This document shows positions 7,965-17,358 of a DNA stretch of 61,861 bases, in pieces. The stretch is from NCBI GenBank assembly GCA_045657105.1, contig JAZOSN010000042.1:1-61861 (forward strand), written 5' to 3'. Within the stretch, counting starts at the first letter, position 1; every line of letters begins with the position of its first letter. Both the position numbers and the translations under genes were made by a program. Under the pieces are notes generated by a model. The model saw only the letters and a program-made list of their open reading frames with translations, was not told the origin of the DNA and did no database searches. This DNA comes from SIG672 sp045657105 (GTDB taxonomy: Bacteria > Bacillota > Clostridia > Oscillospirales > CAG-272).

Positions 7965-9689
7965 ATGAACTACAAAGAAAACTACAAGCGATGGCTCGGC
8001 GAAGAGAGCGTTTCAAGCGAGCTCAAAGAGGAGCTTTATGCAATCGAAAACAACGAGGACGAGATCAAATACCGTTTTTCGAGCTATCTTTCTTTCGGCA
8101 CGGCAGGACTGCGCGGCAAAATGCTCGCGGGCACTAACGCGATGAACGTCCACACAGTGGCTCACGCTTCGCAGGGCTTTGCAAATCTTATAAACAGAGA
8201 GGGCGCAGAGGCGGCAAAGCGTGGCGTTGCCATCGCTTACGATAGCCGCAACAACTCGGTGCTCTTCTCAAAGGTCGCCGCAGAGGTGTTTGCCGCAAAT
8301 GGCATCAAGACCTATTTCTTCGAGTCACTAAGACCGACCCCCGTTCTCTCGTTTGCTATACGCCATCTCGGGTGCATCGGCGGCGTAAACGTCACGGCTT
8401 CGCACAACCCGAAGGAATACAACGGCTACAAGGCGTATTGGGAGGACGGCGCCCAGCTTCCGCCCGAGCACGCGAAGATAGTTTCAGCCTCGATAGATGA
8501 AACCGACATTTTCAGTGGCGTAAAGCGTATGGATTTCGACAGTGCTGTAGAGTGCGGACTTATCGAGATAGTCGGAACGGCAATTGACGACGAATATATC
8601 AAAAACGTAACCGCGCAGGCGGTCGATAAGAATGCAGTAAAGGCAGTTGCGGACGATCTGCGCGTTGTTTACACGCCTCTTCACGGAGCAGGATACAGAC
8701 TCGTTCCCGAGGTTCTACGCCTTTGCGGACTCAAACACCTATATACTGTTTATCAGCAGATGGTTCTCGACGGAAATTTCCCGTCGGTAGTATCGCCCAA
8801 CCCCGAGCACCCCGCCGCACTCGAGCTCGGAACCGCTCTTGCGAAAAAGGTGGACAGTGATCTCGTTATCGGTACCGACCCGGATGCCGACCGCGCAGGC
8901 GTTATGGTACGCCGTCACGACGGCTCGTTCGTTCCTATGACCGGCAACCAGATCGGCGCGCTCCTTCTTGAATATATCATCACCGCTTACGAGAATACCG
9001 GCACGATGCCGACTGATCCTTACGCGGTCAAAACCATCGTTACGAGCGAGATCTGCACGAAGATCTGTACAAGTCACAACGTCGGACTTTTCAACGTTCT
9101 TACCGGATTTAAGTTTATCGGCGAGGTCATCAAGAATCACGACGACGTCGGAAACGGACACTATCTGTTTGGATTTGAAGAAAGCTACGGCTATCTCAAA
9201 GGAACCTATGCGCGTGACAAGGATAGCGTAGTTGCCGTAATGCTTATCGTTGAGATGGCGGCTTACTACAAGGCAAAGGGAATGTCGCTCTACGACGCTC
9301 TGCTTGCTATGTACGAAAAATACGGCTATTACAACGAAAAAACCGTCAACCTCGTATTCGACGGATTTGACGCCACCGAGCGTATGTCCGCATTTATGAA
9401 GAAGATCCGCTCGACGACTCCCGCAGAGATCGGCGGCAAAAAGGTGCTCGCAGTACGCGATTATCTTGCCGAAACGGTCACCGAGGTCGCCACGGGCAAG
9501 GTCACGGGCACCGGACTTCCCGCCTCGGATGTCGTATACTACGAGCTTGAGGACAACAACGTGGTCGTTATCCGTCCCTCGGGCACCGAGCCGAAGATCA
9601 AGCTCTATTTCCTGCTCAACGGCAGCTCGGCAGACGAGTGCTCCGCACTTATGGAAGCCTGCGCTGAAAGCGTCGAGCACTGGAAGTAA
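7965..9689 (+). CDS. pgcA: phosphoglucomutase/phosphomannomutase family enzyme
   Basis: A 574-residue alpha-D-phosphohexomutase. It shows the phosphoserine loop TASHNP (S146), the metal loop DPDADR (305-310), the sugar-binding loop GFEESYGYL near 405, and the phosphate-binding RPSGTEPKIKLY near the C-terminus. The early FGTAGLRGKM block and this length match the PgcA group of Firmicutes, which converts glucose-6-phosphate to glucose-1-phosphate for envelope and storage polysaccharides. It is the last gene before a strong terminator. Phosphopentomutase-like specificity cannot be excluded. Confidence 0.92.
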   Translation: MNYKENYKRWLGEESVSSELKEELYAIENNEDEIKYRFSSYLSFGTAGLRGKMLAGTNAMNVHTVAHASQGFANLINREGAEAAKRGVAIAYDSRNNSVLFSKVAAEVFAANGIKTYFFESLRPTPVLSFAIRHLGCIGGVNVTASHNPKEYNGYKAYWEDGAQLPPEHAKIVSASIDETDIFSGVKRMDFDSAVECGLIEIVGTAIDDEYIKNVTAQAVDKNAVKAVADDLRVVYTPLHGAGYRLVPEVLRLCGLKHLYTVYQQMVLDGNFPSVVSPNPEHPAALELGTALAKKVDSDLVIGTDPDADRAGVMVRRHDGSFVPMTGNQIGALLLEYIITAYENTGTMPTDPYAVKTIVTSEICTKICTSHNVGLFNVLTGFKFIGEVIKNHDDVGNGHYLFGFEESYGYLKGTYARDKDSVVAVMLIVEMAAYYKAKGMSLYDALLAMYEKYGYYNEKTVNLVFDGFDATERMSAFMKKIRSTTPAEIGGKKVLAVRDYLAETVTEVATGKVTGTGLPASDVVYYELEDNNVVVIRPSGTEPKIKLYFLLNGSSADECSALMEACAESVEHWK

Positions 9690-9708
9690 TATGAAATATT
9701 AAAAACGA

Positions 9709-9734
9709 AACGGAAGCGAGCGCTTCCGTTTTTT
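9709..9734 (+). terminator. terminator after pgcA
   Basis: The stem AACGGAAGCG/CGCTTCCGTT with a 2-nt AG loop is followed by a T run. Confidence 0.9.
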
Positions 9735-9769
9735 GTGCCATAATTATATTAAAAGATACTATAAATACA

Positions 9770-9798
9770 TTGACACCTTTCTTTTATTATGTTATAAT
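9770..9798 (+). promoter_or_regulatory. promoter of the heparinase-like gene
   Basis: Perfect TTGACA (9770-9775), 17-bp spacer, perfect TATAAT (9793-9798). Confidence 0.85.
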
Positions 9799-9838
9799 AT
9801 GGCAAACGACGGCGTTGCCGCAAAAAAGGAGAAAAATT

Positions 9839-11815
9839 ATGCGACTTTCAGAAAGAGATTTTTTCTTAAACAAGCTTGATACGTCGATAAGCGAGCTCGC
9901 AGACGCCGCGCGTCTTTACGAGAGCGGTGATATTGACGGTGCTCGCAAGACCTTTGCAGACTATATGAAATCGGTGCTTCGTCCCGAAAAAAGATATCAG
10001 ATCGCAGAAGCGTTCGTGGACGGCAGAGGCGATTTCAGCGAGGAAGAATGGACCGAAATGATCCTTGAAGGCTATGTTTATCCCGTAGATTACCTTTACA
10101 AATTTCCCGAAGGCAAGATAATCTGGAACTATAACGCTATGCCCAACGGCTACGTCGAATGGGTTTTCCACCTGCAATATCACACCGAGGTTCTCTATCT
10201 AGAACGCGCATACCGCAGGACCGGAGATGAAAAGTACGCAAAGAGAGCTGTGGAGATGATAGAATCGTGGATCGACCAAGTCGAGCGCCCCGAAAGACAC
10301 GGGCAGGCGACCTACCGCACTCTTGAAACGGGCGGAAGATTGTCAAATGCTTGGCCTTACTTTATTCACGCGTTTTCAAATTCGCCTGCTGTTTCGGACG
10401 AGCTTTGGGTCAAGATATTTATTTCGATCTGGGAGCAGTCAGATTGGCTCTATCTCAGCCGTTCAAACAGAAACTGGCTTATCCACGAGCTTTACGGACT
10501 TATCTCTTCGTGTGTTTATTTTCCCTTCTACAAGGATACCCCTATCTGGCAGGAGCACGCTCTTAAAACACTCATAGACGAGCTCCACGTTCAGATCTAT
10601 CCCGACGGAGTTGCGACCGACCGCTCGTTCACATATCAGCGAGCTATGGTGAGCCAGTACTGCGATATTATAAAGCTTCTCGGTCTTTACGGCAAAAATA
10701 TTCCGTCTGAGCTTGTTAACGGGCTCTACAAGGAATTTGCTATGTACTGCCATATGTCAAAGCCCGACCTTACGCTTGCCGAGCCCAACGACTGTCACCC
10801 TATGTCGTCGCCTCCTATGGCAAAGCTCGGTCTCACACTCTTTCCCGACGACGAAACGCTCAAATATTTTGCAAGCGAGAGAAGCGAAGGAAAAGCTCCC
10901 GACAAGACTATGCAGGTCTTTCCGTATTCCGGCTTTGCGACACTTCGCTCCGATTGGTCAAAGGACGGTATGTGGCTATTTTTCGACTGTGCCGCTCCCG
11001 ACTACAACTCAGGTTGGCACGTTCACGAAAGCTGTCTGAATATTCAGCTATACGCCTACGGAACCGATATGCTGATCGACCCCGGATTTTTCCATTACGA
11101 TACCTCGAAAATGAGAGAATATACTCTCGCCACGAGATCGCACAACTGCGGACTCGTTGACGGTATGGGTCAACTTTGCTTTGCTAAAAACGACGTTTAC
11201 GGCTTCATCGACACCTCGAAAAAGGGACGTCTCTCGCACAGCTCGTCACACGAGCTTGACATTGTCAGCGCATACTACGATTTCGGTTACGGAAAAGATT
11301 TCCGCGCGGACAAATGGAAAAAAGGTCAGATAAGAGACGCTTCGGGTGATGCATACGCAAAGCACACGAGAAAGATCGTTTTCGTCAAGAAGGGGCTCGG
11401 AGATGCAAAGCCGTTCTTCGTTATGCTTGACACCTTTGACACGATGGACGACAAAGAGCATCTTTACGAGATAAGCTTCCAGCTCGACGAGGTAAAAGCC
11501 GAGCCGAGCGCAAACGCCGTCAAGGTGACATATGCAAACGACGCAACTCTCTCGCTGATCTCCACCATCTCTCCCAAGATAATTCTCGGTCAGACAGAGC
11601 CCGAGCTCGCAGGCTGGAAGCCCGAGCTTGATCATCACAAGGACCATCGTCCCGCACCGCTTGTCAGCTTTGAGCAGAGCGGAAAGAGCGCGCTTTTCGC
11701 GACAGTTCTCTACCCTTCGCCAAGCGCCGAAACGCCGAGCATCGCGATCGACTCGTTTGATAAAAACAAGATCGTGCTTATCATAAACGGCGAAAAGCAC
11801 ACGGTTGAATTTTAA
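9839..11815 (+). CDS. heparinase II/III-family protein, cytoplasmic
   Basis: A 658-residue protein with an N-terminal alpha/alpha toroid (about 1-370) and a C-terminal beta-sandwich (about 380-658), the fold of heparinase II/III polysaccharide lyases. Recognisable blocks are NRNWLIHELYGL, the VQIYPDGVATDRSFTYQ segment and YNSGWHVHESCLNIQLYAYG, which hold the likely catalytic tyrosine and histidine residues. No signal peptide follows the start at 9839 (ribosome binding site AAAGGAGAA), so it probably acts inside the cell on imported uronic-acid oligosaccharides. It is monocistronic with its own promoter. Substrate unknown. Confidence 0.82.
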   Translation: MRLSERDFFLNKLDTSISELADAARLYESGDIDGARKTFADYMKSVLRPEKRYQIAEAFVDGRGDFSEEEWTEMILEGYVYPVDYLYKFPEGKIIWNYNAMPNGYVEWVFHLQYHTEVLYLERAYRRTGDEKYAKRAVEMIESWIDQVERPERHGQATYRTLETGGRLSNAWPYFIHAFSNSPAVSDELWVKIFISIWEQSDWLYLSRSNRNWLIHELYGLISSCVYFPFYKDTPIWQEHALKTLIDELHVQIYPDGVATDRSFTYQRAMVSQYCDIIKLLGLYGKNIPSELVNGLYKEFAMYCHMSKPDLTLAEPNDCHPMSSPPMAKLGLTLFPDDETLKYFASERSEGKAPDKTMQVFPYSGFATLRSDWSKDGMWLFFDCAAPDYNSGWHVHESCLNIQLYAYGTDMLIDPGFFHYDTSKMREYTLATRSHNCGLVDGMGQLCFAKNDVYGFIDTSKKGRLSHSSSHELDIVSAYYDFGYGKDFRADKWKKGQIRDASGDAYAKHTRKIVFVKKGLGDAKPFFVMLDTFDTMDDKEHLYEISFQLDEVKAEPSANAVKVTYANDATLSLISTISPKIILGQTEPELAGWKPELDHHKDHRPAPLVSFEQSGKSALFATVLYPSPSAETPSIAIDSFDKNKIVLIINGEKHTVEF

Positions 11816-11822
11816 AAAACAA

Positions 11823-11855
11823 ACACCGCAAGGAAATTCCTTGCGGTGTCGTTTT
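11823..11855. terminator. bidirectional terminator
   Basis: Perfect 13-bp stem ACACCGCAAGGAA/TTCCTTGCGGTGT with A runs on the left and T runs on the right. It serves the convergent heparinase-like gene and prs. Confidence 0.9.
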
Positions 11856-11868
11856 ATAAATTCGAGAA

Positions 11869-12990
11869 TTAAAGCGTAACCTTTCCGTCTGCGACGGCGC
11901 GGTCAACGTACGCGTGGATCTTATTGACAGGGTTAAGTATCGAGCTTATCGATTCGTCGTGGTTGAGCGTGTCGATAAGGAGCGAAACGTACTTGCACAT
12001 ATTTACCTCGCGGTACCAGGGCTTTGCTTTGAGCTCGTCCGAACGGTATATGAGGTTAGTGGTGAAAATACGCGCGATGTCGCCGTTTGCGAACGCCTTA
12101 TCTAAGTTTTCGTATCCGTTGCAGAAAAGCCCGAAGGTTGCGAAAACGAATATTCTCTTCGCGCCCATCTTTTTGAGATGTTTGGCAACCTCGATTATCG
12201 AGTCGCCCGAGGAGATCATATCGTCAACGACGATGATGTCCTTGCCTGCAACGTCGCGTCCGAGATACTCGTGAGCAACGATCGGGTTTCTTCCGTTGAC
12301 TATCTTCGTATAGTCACGGCGCTTATAGAACATTCCGAGATCGAGTTTAAGAACCGAGGAATAGTACATAGCTCTGTTCATTCCACCCTCGTCGGGAGAT
12401 ACGACTGCGATGTCGTTCTCGTTGAGAGAAAGTCCTTCGCTATCCTTGATGAACGCCTTTATCATCTGATAGGTCGGGCGAATATCGTCAAATCCGCAGA
12501 GCGGAATTGCATTCTGAACTCGGGGATCGTGCGCGTCAAAGGTAAGAATATTGGTAACGCCCATATTTACAAGCTCTTGAAGTGCCATGGCGCAGTCGAG
12601 CGACTCTCTCGAAGAGCGCTTGTGCTGTCTACCCTCATAGAGCATCGGCATAATTACAGAAATTCTCTTTGCCTTACCTGCAATACTTCCGATAACTCTT
12701 TTGAGATCCTGAAAATGATCGTCAGGGCTCATCGGAACGGTTTGTCCGTACATTGTATACGTTGCACCGTAATTGAAAACGTCGCAGATGATGAACACGT
12801 CGTGTCCTCTGAGCGACTGATGGAGCGCGCCCTTTCCTTCTCCGCTTCCGAAGCGAGGGCAGTCGGCGTCAACTATAAAGCTGTTTGCCGAGCTTCTCCA
12901 ACCCATAAGATAATCGTCAACCTGTTTTGCAAAATCCTCTCCGCCGCGCATGGTTATAACGCTGAGCTGTCCGTACAGTTCGTTTGCCAT
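11869..12990 (-). CDS. prs: ribose-phosphate pyrophosphokinase
   Basis: The enzyme makes PRPP from ribose-5-phosphate and ATP, feeding the histidine and pyrimidine genes found elsewhere in this window. The 373-residue protein has the catalytic-loop block KRSSRESLDCAMALQELV, the TFDAHDPR motif and the PRPP loop DIIVVDDMISSGDS (251-264). It is longer than the classic form of about 315 residues and belongs to a divergent group. The ATG at 12990 follows CGGAGGA with ideal spacing, so the upstream in-frame start is rejected. Shortened motifs leave a small chance of a paralogue with altered activity. Confidence 0.88.
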   Translation of the reverse strand: MANELYGQLSVITMRGGEDFAKQVDDYLMGWRSSANSFIVDADCPRFGSGEGKGALHQSLRGHDVFIICDVFNYGATYTMYGQTVPMSPDDHFQDLKRVIGSIAGKAKRISVIMPMLYEGRQHKRSSRESLDCAMALQELVNMGVTNILTFDAHDPRVQNAIPLCGFDDIRPTYQMIKAFIKDSEGLSLNENDIAVVSPDEGGMNRAMYYSSVLKLDLGMFYKRRDYTKIVNGRNPIVAHEYLGRDVAGKDIIVVDDMISSGDSIIEVAKHLKKMGAKRIFVFATFGLFCNGYENLDKAFANGDIARIFTTNLIYRSDELKAKPWYREVNMCKYVSLLIDTLNHDESISSILNPVNKIHAYVDRAVADGKVTL

Positions 12991-13028
12991 AAATCCTCCG
13001 AAAATTTTATTTTTGCATTTGTAAGGAT

Positions 13029-13057
13029 ATTCTATCATATTTTTTTGCATTTGTGAA
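13029..13057 (-). promoter_or_regulatory. probable prs promoter
   Basis: Minus-strand TTCACA (13052-13057), 17-bp spacer and TAGAAT (13029-13034). Confidence 0.55.
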
Positions 13058-13187
13058 CACGTTTAGGCAAAAAATTTTATTTTTCTACAAATTTGTATCT
13101 TCCGCGCAAGGGGTAGTCGTTTTTATATTCAAATTGTCCAAATATAGTTTCATTTTTCAACCGAAGAAAACTTTTTTCGCGCGAATA

Positions 13188-13216
13188 TAGACTTTTATCT
13201 CGGTTTATGATACAAT
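13188..13216 (+). promoter_or_regulatory. probable promoter of the hydroxyacid dehydrogenase
   Basis: TAGACT (13188-13193), 17-bp spacer and TACAAT (13211-13216). Confidence 0.55.
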
Positions 13217-13245
13217 AAGACAGCACTACTGAAAGGAGCTTTTAT

Positions 13246-14190
13246 ATGAAAATAGTTATTACCGACCGCGCGACGCTTGGCGACGGTGTCGATCTCTCGG
13301 TCTTTGAACGCTTCGGAGAGCTTACGGTCTACCCCTCGACTGCAAAGGAAGAGCTTAGTGACCGCATACGCGAAGCAGATATTCTGATATGCAACAAAAC
13401 GCTTGTCGGGAAGGAAGCCCTCGACAGAGCCAAAAACCTCAAAGCGATACTTCTTTTTGCAACGGGCTACAACAATGTAGACATCAATCGCGCGGCAGAG
13501 CTCGGCATCGCCGTCTGCAACGCCGGGCAGTATTCGACCTACGCGGTAGCTCAACACACCTTCGCTCTGATTCTCCGTCAGGCGAGCCGCGTCGCCGAAT
13601 ATTCGGATTTCGTTTGCGACGGCGGTTGGATCCGTTCTCCGCTCTTTTCGGCGTTTGAATTTCCCACACACGAGCTTTACGGCAAGACGCTCGGAATTGT
13701 CGGTTACGGGAGCATCGGGCGTACAGTCGCGGACGTTGCACTTGCTTTTGGAATGAAGGTCGCAGTCCACACGCGCACTCCGAAGGAGGACTCGCGCGTA
13801 AGCTTTATGTCCTTTGACGAGCTTCTGAGCAGTTCCGATTATATTTCAGTTCACTGCCCGCTCACCGAAAAGACTGCAAAAATGTTTAACGCCGAGGCGT
13901 TTAAAAAATGCCGCGACGGCGCGTTTTTCGTGAACACCTCGCGCGGCGGCGTGGTAGACGAGGACGCTCTTGCCGAGGCACTTAGTAGCGGAAAGCTCTC
14001 GGGAGCGGCGCTCGACGTTCTTTCGACCGAGCCGATGTCAAAGGACTGTCCTCTGATCGGCGCGAAAAATCTCACGCTCACTCCGCACACGGCTTGGATA
14101 CCCGTAGAAACGAGAGAGCGCCTTATCGGGATCGTAGCGTCAAATCTCGAAGCCTTCCTTTCGGGCAAGCCAACCAACAAGGTCAACTGA
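13246..14190 (+). CDS. D-2-hydroxyacid dehydrogenase
   Basis: A 314-residue NAD-dependent dehydrogenase that reduces a 2-keto acid to the D-hydroxy acid or the reverse. The Rossmann motif GYGSIG is at 153-158 and the catalytic triad is in place: R233 (NTSRGGVVDE), E262 (DVLSTEP) and H281 (TPHTAW). Its size and single compact N-terminal substrate domain resemble glycerate/hydroxypyruvate reductases, but substrate cannot be assigned. The ribosome binding site AAAGGAG precedes the ATG. It is a single-gene unit ending at a bidirectional terminator. Confidence 0.88.
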   Translation: MKIVITDRATLGDGVDLSVFERFGELTVYPSTAKEELSDRIREADILICNKTLVGKEALDRAKNLKAILLFATGYNNVDINRAAELGIAVCNAGQYSTYAVAQHTFALILRQASRVAEYSDFVCDGGWIRSPLFSAFEFPTHELYGKTLGIVGYGSIGRTVADVALAFGMKVAVHTRTPKEDSRVSFMSFDELLSSSDYISVHCPLTEKTAKMFNAEAFKKCRDGAFFVNTSRGGVVDEDALAEALSSGKLSGAALDVLSTEPMSKDCPLIGAKNLTLTPHTAWIPVETRERLIGIVASNLEAFLSGKPTNKVN

Positions 14191-14203
14191 TCATTTAAAG
14201 TTA

Positions 14204-14235
14204 AAAACTGCAAGAGCATCTGCTCTTGCAGTTTT
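14204..14235. terminator. bidirectional terminator
   Basis: A 15-bp perfect stem (AAAACTGCAAGAGCA and its complement) with a TC loop lies between two convergent genes. Confidence 0.9.
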
Positions 14236-14268
14236 CTTCATTATAATATTATAAATCCCAGATTACTT

Positions 14269-17028
14269 TTACGCGTCTGCGTTTTCGCCGCCTGCGGGAG
14301 TGTTCTCGGGGTTTTCGGGATCGGCAGGCTCGTCGGGATTTTCGGGAGCCTCGGGATCAACCGGGGTTTCGGGAAGCTCGGGCTCGGGAGTGTGATCGGG
14401 AACGTTCGGCGAATAGGTCCAACCGAGAGTAGCGGCTACCGATGCAACGTACGAATCGCCCGATGCATATACGGTTACGCCAGTGCTATCCTTGATAACG
14501 TCGGTACCTATAACGAGCTCACCTGCGATCGCGCCCTGCTCGGCGTCCTCGGGGAGAGTATATCCGGTATCCTCAAAGATAAGCTCTTTGAGGGCGGTGC
14601 AGCCTGCGAATGCCTCGTTTCCAATGGTCGTGAGCCACTTAGGAAGAATTATAACCTCAACGGTCGCGTTATTCTTGAACGCGCCGTCCGCGATCTCCAC
14701 AACGTAAAGATCTCCGATAGCGAGGGTTTCGGGAACGACCACGATAGTAGCGTTTCCTTTATAGGAGAGGATCTTAACCGCTTCCTTGGTGATCGGGACG
14801 ATCGTTTCTTCTCCGGTTTCCTCGTTTACAACCGTTTCCTGACCGACTACGATTCCATCCGGAATTATCTCGTACTCATAATCAGAGAATTCCTGATCGG
14901 CAATAGCGTTTACTCTTCCGAGCGCAACGACCTTGATATTCTTTCCGTACATATCAACGTACGCCTTGGCGTAGGTTTCAAGTCCGGTTCCGAGGTAGCC
15001 GTAAACGGTGAAGTTTTCGTTGATGAGAGGCTTGGAAATTACGCCTTCGATCTCTTCAAGATTTTCGATAAATCCGATAGCGTAGCCCGAAATGGAGCTT
15101 ACGTTCTTTCCAAGACGAAGCTCAGTGAGGCTAAGGCAGTTGAAGAACGCGCCGCGCTCTATGGTAGTAACGTTATCGGTGATATTTACGGTAGTAAGAG
15201 CCGTGCAGTTTCTGAACGCTTCGCTTCCGATAACGGTGATAGTGTCAGAAAGAATTACCTCTTCAAGTGCAGTGCAGTTCATAAACGCACCCGCGCAAAG
15301 CTCGTTTACGTTTGCGAGAACGGTTGCCTTTTTAAGAGATGTGCAACCGTCGAACATACCCGACATAAGCGCACCCATGTTGTTTACACTCATATTGGTA
15401 CAGCTTGCGGGTATCGTGACCTCGACAAGCGAAGTGCAGTTTGAGAAAGCGCACATACCGAGCGTTTCAATGCTTGTGCTTGCAAGATTTATGTTTTTGA
15501 GCGCAGAGCAGTTTCTGAACGCGTAGTTGTTTATGTTTTTAAGCGTTGTGGGCAAAACGATCGTTTCGAGAGATGCGCAGTTATCGAACGCGTACTTTCC
15601 AATATCGGCAACACCTGCGGAAAGCACAATGTTTTTGAGCGCGGTACAACCCGAAAAGATTCCTTCGGGAATAGCCTTCGCGCTTGATTTCAGTGTGACG
15701 CTTTCAAGACTCTCGCAATTCTGGAACATATAGTTGCCGAGCGAGGTGACCGAAGCAGGAATCGTAATCTCAACGAACGCAGTGCCTGCGAACGCCTTAT
15801 TTCCGATCTTGGTGATGTTTCCGCCAAGAGTGATGCTTGTAAGCTTATCACAGTCGATGAACGCCATATCGGGGATCTCGGTAACGAGTGCAGGAATTGC
15901 GAAAGACTTTATTTCAAGTGCTCCGAACGCTCCGCTTCCGATAGTTTTTACACTTGCGGGAAGCGCAAGCTCTTTAATAGCCGTACAGCCGTAGAACGCG
16001 TAGCTTCCGACAGATTCTACCGCATTTCCGAGCAATGCGCTCTCTGCGGATACACAGTTATAGAAAGCGTAGTTTCCGATAGCGGTGACCGCATCGGGAA
16101 GCAGGATCTCTTCAAGCGCCTTGCAACCGTAGAACGCCTTTGCGCCTACCGTAGCAACGCCTGCGGGAATTTCAACGTTTTTAAGATTATAGCAACAGAA
16201 GAAAGCCTCATCGCCAATATTTACAAGAGAATCTGCAAGAGTAACGCTGTTAAGGTTCTCGCAGGAAGCAAACATACCGTTTGCAAGTGCGGTAACTCCT
16301 TCGTCGAAGGTAACCGATGTAAGCTTATCGCAGGCTCTGTAAACGTAGTCGCCGTAGGTTATATGGCTCTCAACGTTTACGCTCTCGACTGCGGTGAATG
16401 CAAAAGCGTTATTTCCGACAGAAACAAGTCCCTCGGGGAAGTTAACACTTTTAAGAGAAGCACTGCTTCTGAAAGCGTCGCTTCCGATAGCAATTATACT
16501 GTCGGGGAGCTTGATCTCGGACGCGTTTGCCTTATAGAACGCCGCGTTTCCGACAACCTTTACGATAGCGGTTTCATAGATCGCCGCCGCATCGTCCTTA
16601 GCGCAGTCCTCGCAGTCATCGTCACCTTCGTCAAGTGCGACCGGAGATGCGCCTTCGCCGTTCTCGTCAGAGCCGCCCTCTTCGGGAGCTTCTTCGTCCT
16701 CGCTCAGCTCGGGCATAATGTACTCAACCGTTCCGGGGATCTCGATCACGTCCTTGTTGCAGTTACAGTTGTAAACGACTGCACCGTTTTCGTAGATGTA
16801 ATACTCTATACTCCTAACGGTAACGCTGGTGATAAACTTTCCGAGTCCGTAATCCGCAGGATTTGCGGGAGTTTCCTTTTCCGGATCTGCAACGATGCCG
16901 TCGGTATCGCCTTCAAGATCAGACGGATCGTCGGGAAGGTTATCGTCCGGCGTATCGTCTTCCTTCTTGCAAGCGAAGAGAGAAAGAGTCAAAACCAGAA
17001 CAAGTAAAATTGCGATTAGTTTCTTCAT
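14269..17028 (-). CDS. BspA-like leucine-rich-repeat surface lipoprotein
   Basis: A 919-residue secreted lipoprotein. The signal peptide ends in LSLFAC, giving a lipidated cysteine at residue 20, followed by an acidic, proline-rich linker. Most of the chain is more than twenty BspA-type LRR_5 repeats of about 23 residues with the pattern IGxxAFxxCxxLxxVxIP. The C-terminus is a Pro/Glu/Asp-rich tail with no anchor, so only the lipid tethers it. Such proteins often mediate adhesion in gut bacteria; the ligand is unknown. The ATG at 17028 follows AGGAGTG and begins a proper signal peptide, unlike the longer in-frame start. Confidence 0.9.
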   Translation of the reverse strand: MKKLIAILLVLVLTLSLFACKKEDDTPDDNLPDDPSDLEGDTDGIVADPEKETPANPADYGLGKFITSVTVRSIEYYIYENGAVVYNCNCNKDVIEIPGTVEYIMPELSEDEEAPEEGGSDENGEGASPVALDEGDDDCEDCAKDDAAAIYETAIVKVVGNAAFYKANASEIKLPDSIIAIGSDAFRSSASLKSVNFPEGLVSVGNNAFAFTAVESVNVESHITYGDYVYRACDKLTSVTFDEGVTALANGMFASCENLNSVTLADSLVNIGDEAFFCCYNLKNVEIPAGVATVGAKAFYGCKALEEILLPDAVTAIGNYAFYNCVSAESALLGNAVESVGSYAFYGCTAIKELALPASVKTIGSGAFGALEIKSFAIPALVTEIPDMAFIDCDKLTSITLGGNITKIGNKAFAGTAFVEITIPASVTSLGNYMFQNCESLESVTLKSSAKAIPEGIFSGCTALKNIVLSAGVADIGKYAFDNCASLETIVLPTTLKNINNYAFRNCSALKNINLASTSIETLGMCAFSNCTSLVEVTIPASCTNMSVNNMGALMSGMFDGCTSLKKATVLANVNELCAGAFMNCTALEEVILSDTITVIGSEAFRNCTALTTVNITDNVTTIERGAFFNCLSLTELRLGKNVSSISGYAIGFIENLEEIEGVISKPLINENFTVYGYLGTGLETYAKAYVDMYGKNIKVVALGRVNAIADQEFSDYEYEIIPDGIVVGQETVVNEETGEETIVPITKEAVKILSYKGNATIVVVPETLAIGDLYVVEIADGAFKNNATVEVIILPKWLTTIGNEAFAGCTALKELIFEDTGYTLPEDAEQGAIAGELVIGTDVIKDSTGVTVYASGDSYVASVAATLGWTYSPNVPDHTPEPELPETPVDPEAPENPDEPADPENPENTPAGGENADA

Positions 17029-17058
17029 TGTTTTCACTCCTGTATAAGTAATCATCTT

Positions 17059-17087
17059 ATTATATAACATTTAGCCTCTTATGTCAA
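17059..17087 (-). promoter_or_regulatory. promoter of the LRR lipoprotein gene
   Basis: Minus-strand perfect TTGACA (17082-17087), 17-bp spacer, perfect TATAAT (17059-17064). Confidence 0.85.
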
Positions 17088-17118
17088 GAGAATTTCCCGA
17101 GTTTTTTCGTTAAAACTC

Positions 17119-17147
17119 TTGACAGAACTGTAACTTTGTTGTATACT
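17119..17147 (+). promoter_or_regulatory. promoter of the thiT transcript
   Basis: TTGACA (17119-17124), 17-bp spacer and TATACT (17142-17147), about 20 bp before the riboswitch. Confidence 0.8.
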
Positions 17148-17171
17148 CTATATGAAAATTGCATATCTCGA

Positions 17172-17256
17172 ACAGTCAGGGGTGCTGCATAGCGGCTGAG
17201 ACGGTGACACACCGAACCCTTTAACCTGATACGGATAATACCGGCGGAGGGAGATT
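17172..17256 (+). promoter_or_regulatory. TPP riboswitch (THI element)
   Basis: The conserved blocks are in the right order: CAGGGGTGC, GCTGAGA, ACCCTTTAACCTGAT, GGATAATACCGGCG and GGAGGGA. This is the thiamine pyrophosphate aptamer. It is followed by an intrinsic terminator and then thiT, so excess TPP should stop transcription of the transporter gene. Confidence 0.95.
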
Positions 17257-17276
17257 TGTCAGAAAATGTATCTCAC

Positions 17277-17306
17277 GTCCGCACGCTATACGCCTGCGGA
17301 CTTTTT
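17277..17306 (+). terminator. riboswitch expression-platform terminator
   Basis: Stem GTCCGCA (17277-17283) / TGCGGAC (17295-17301) followed by five T residues. Confidence 0.85.
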
Positions 17307-17358
17307 ATATCACACCGACTGACGAGTGGCAAAATAAAATTTTTAGGAGGGAATAGTT

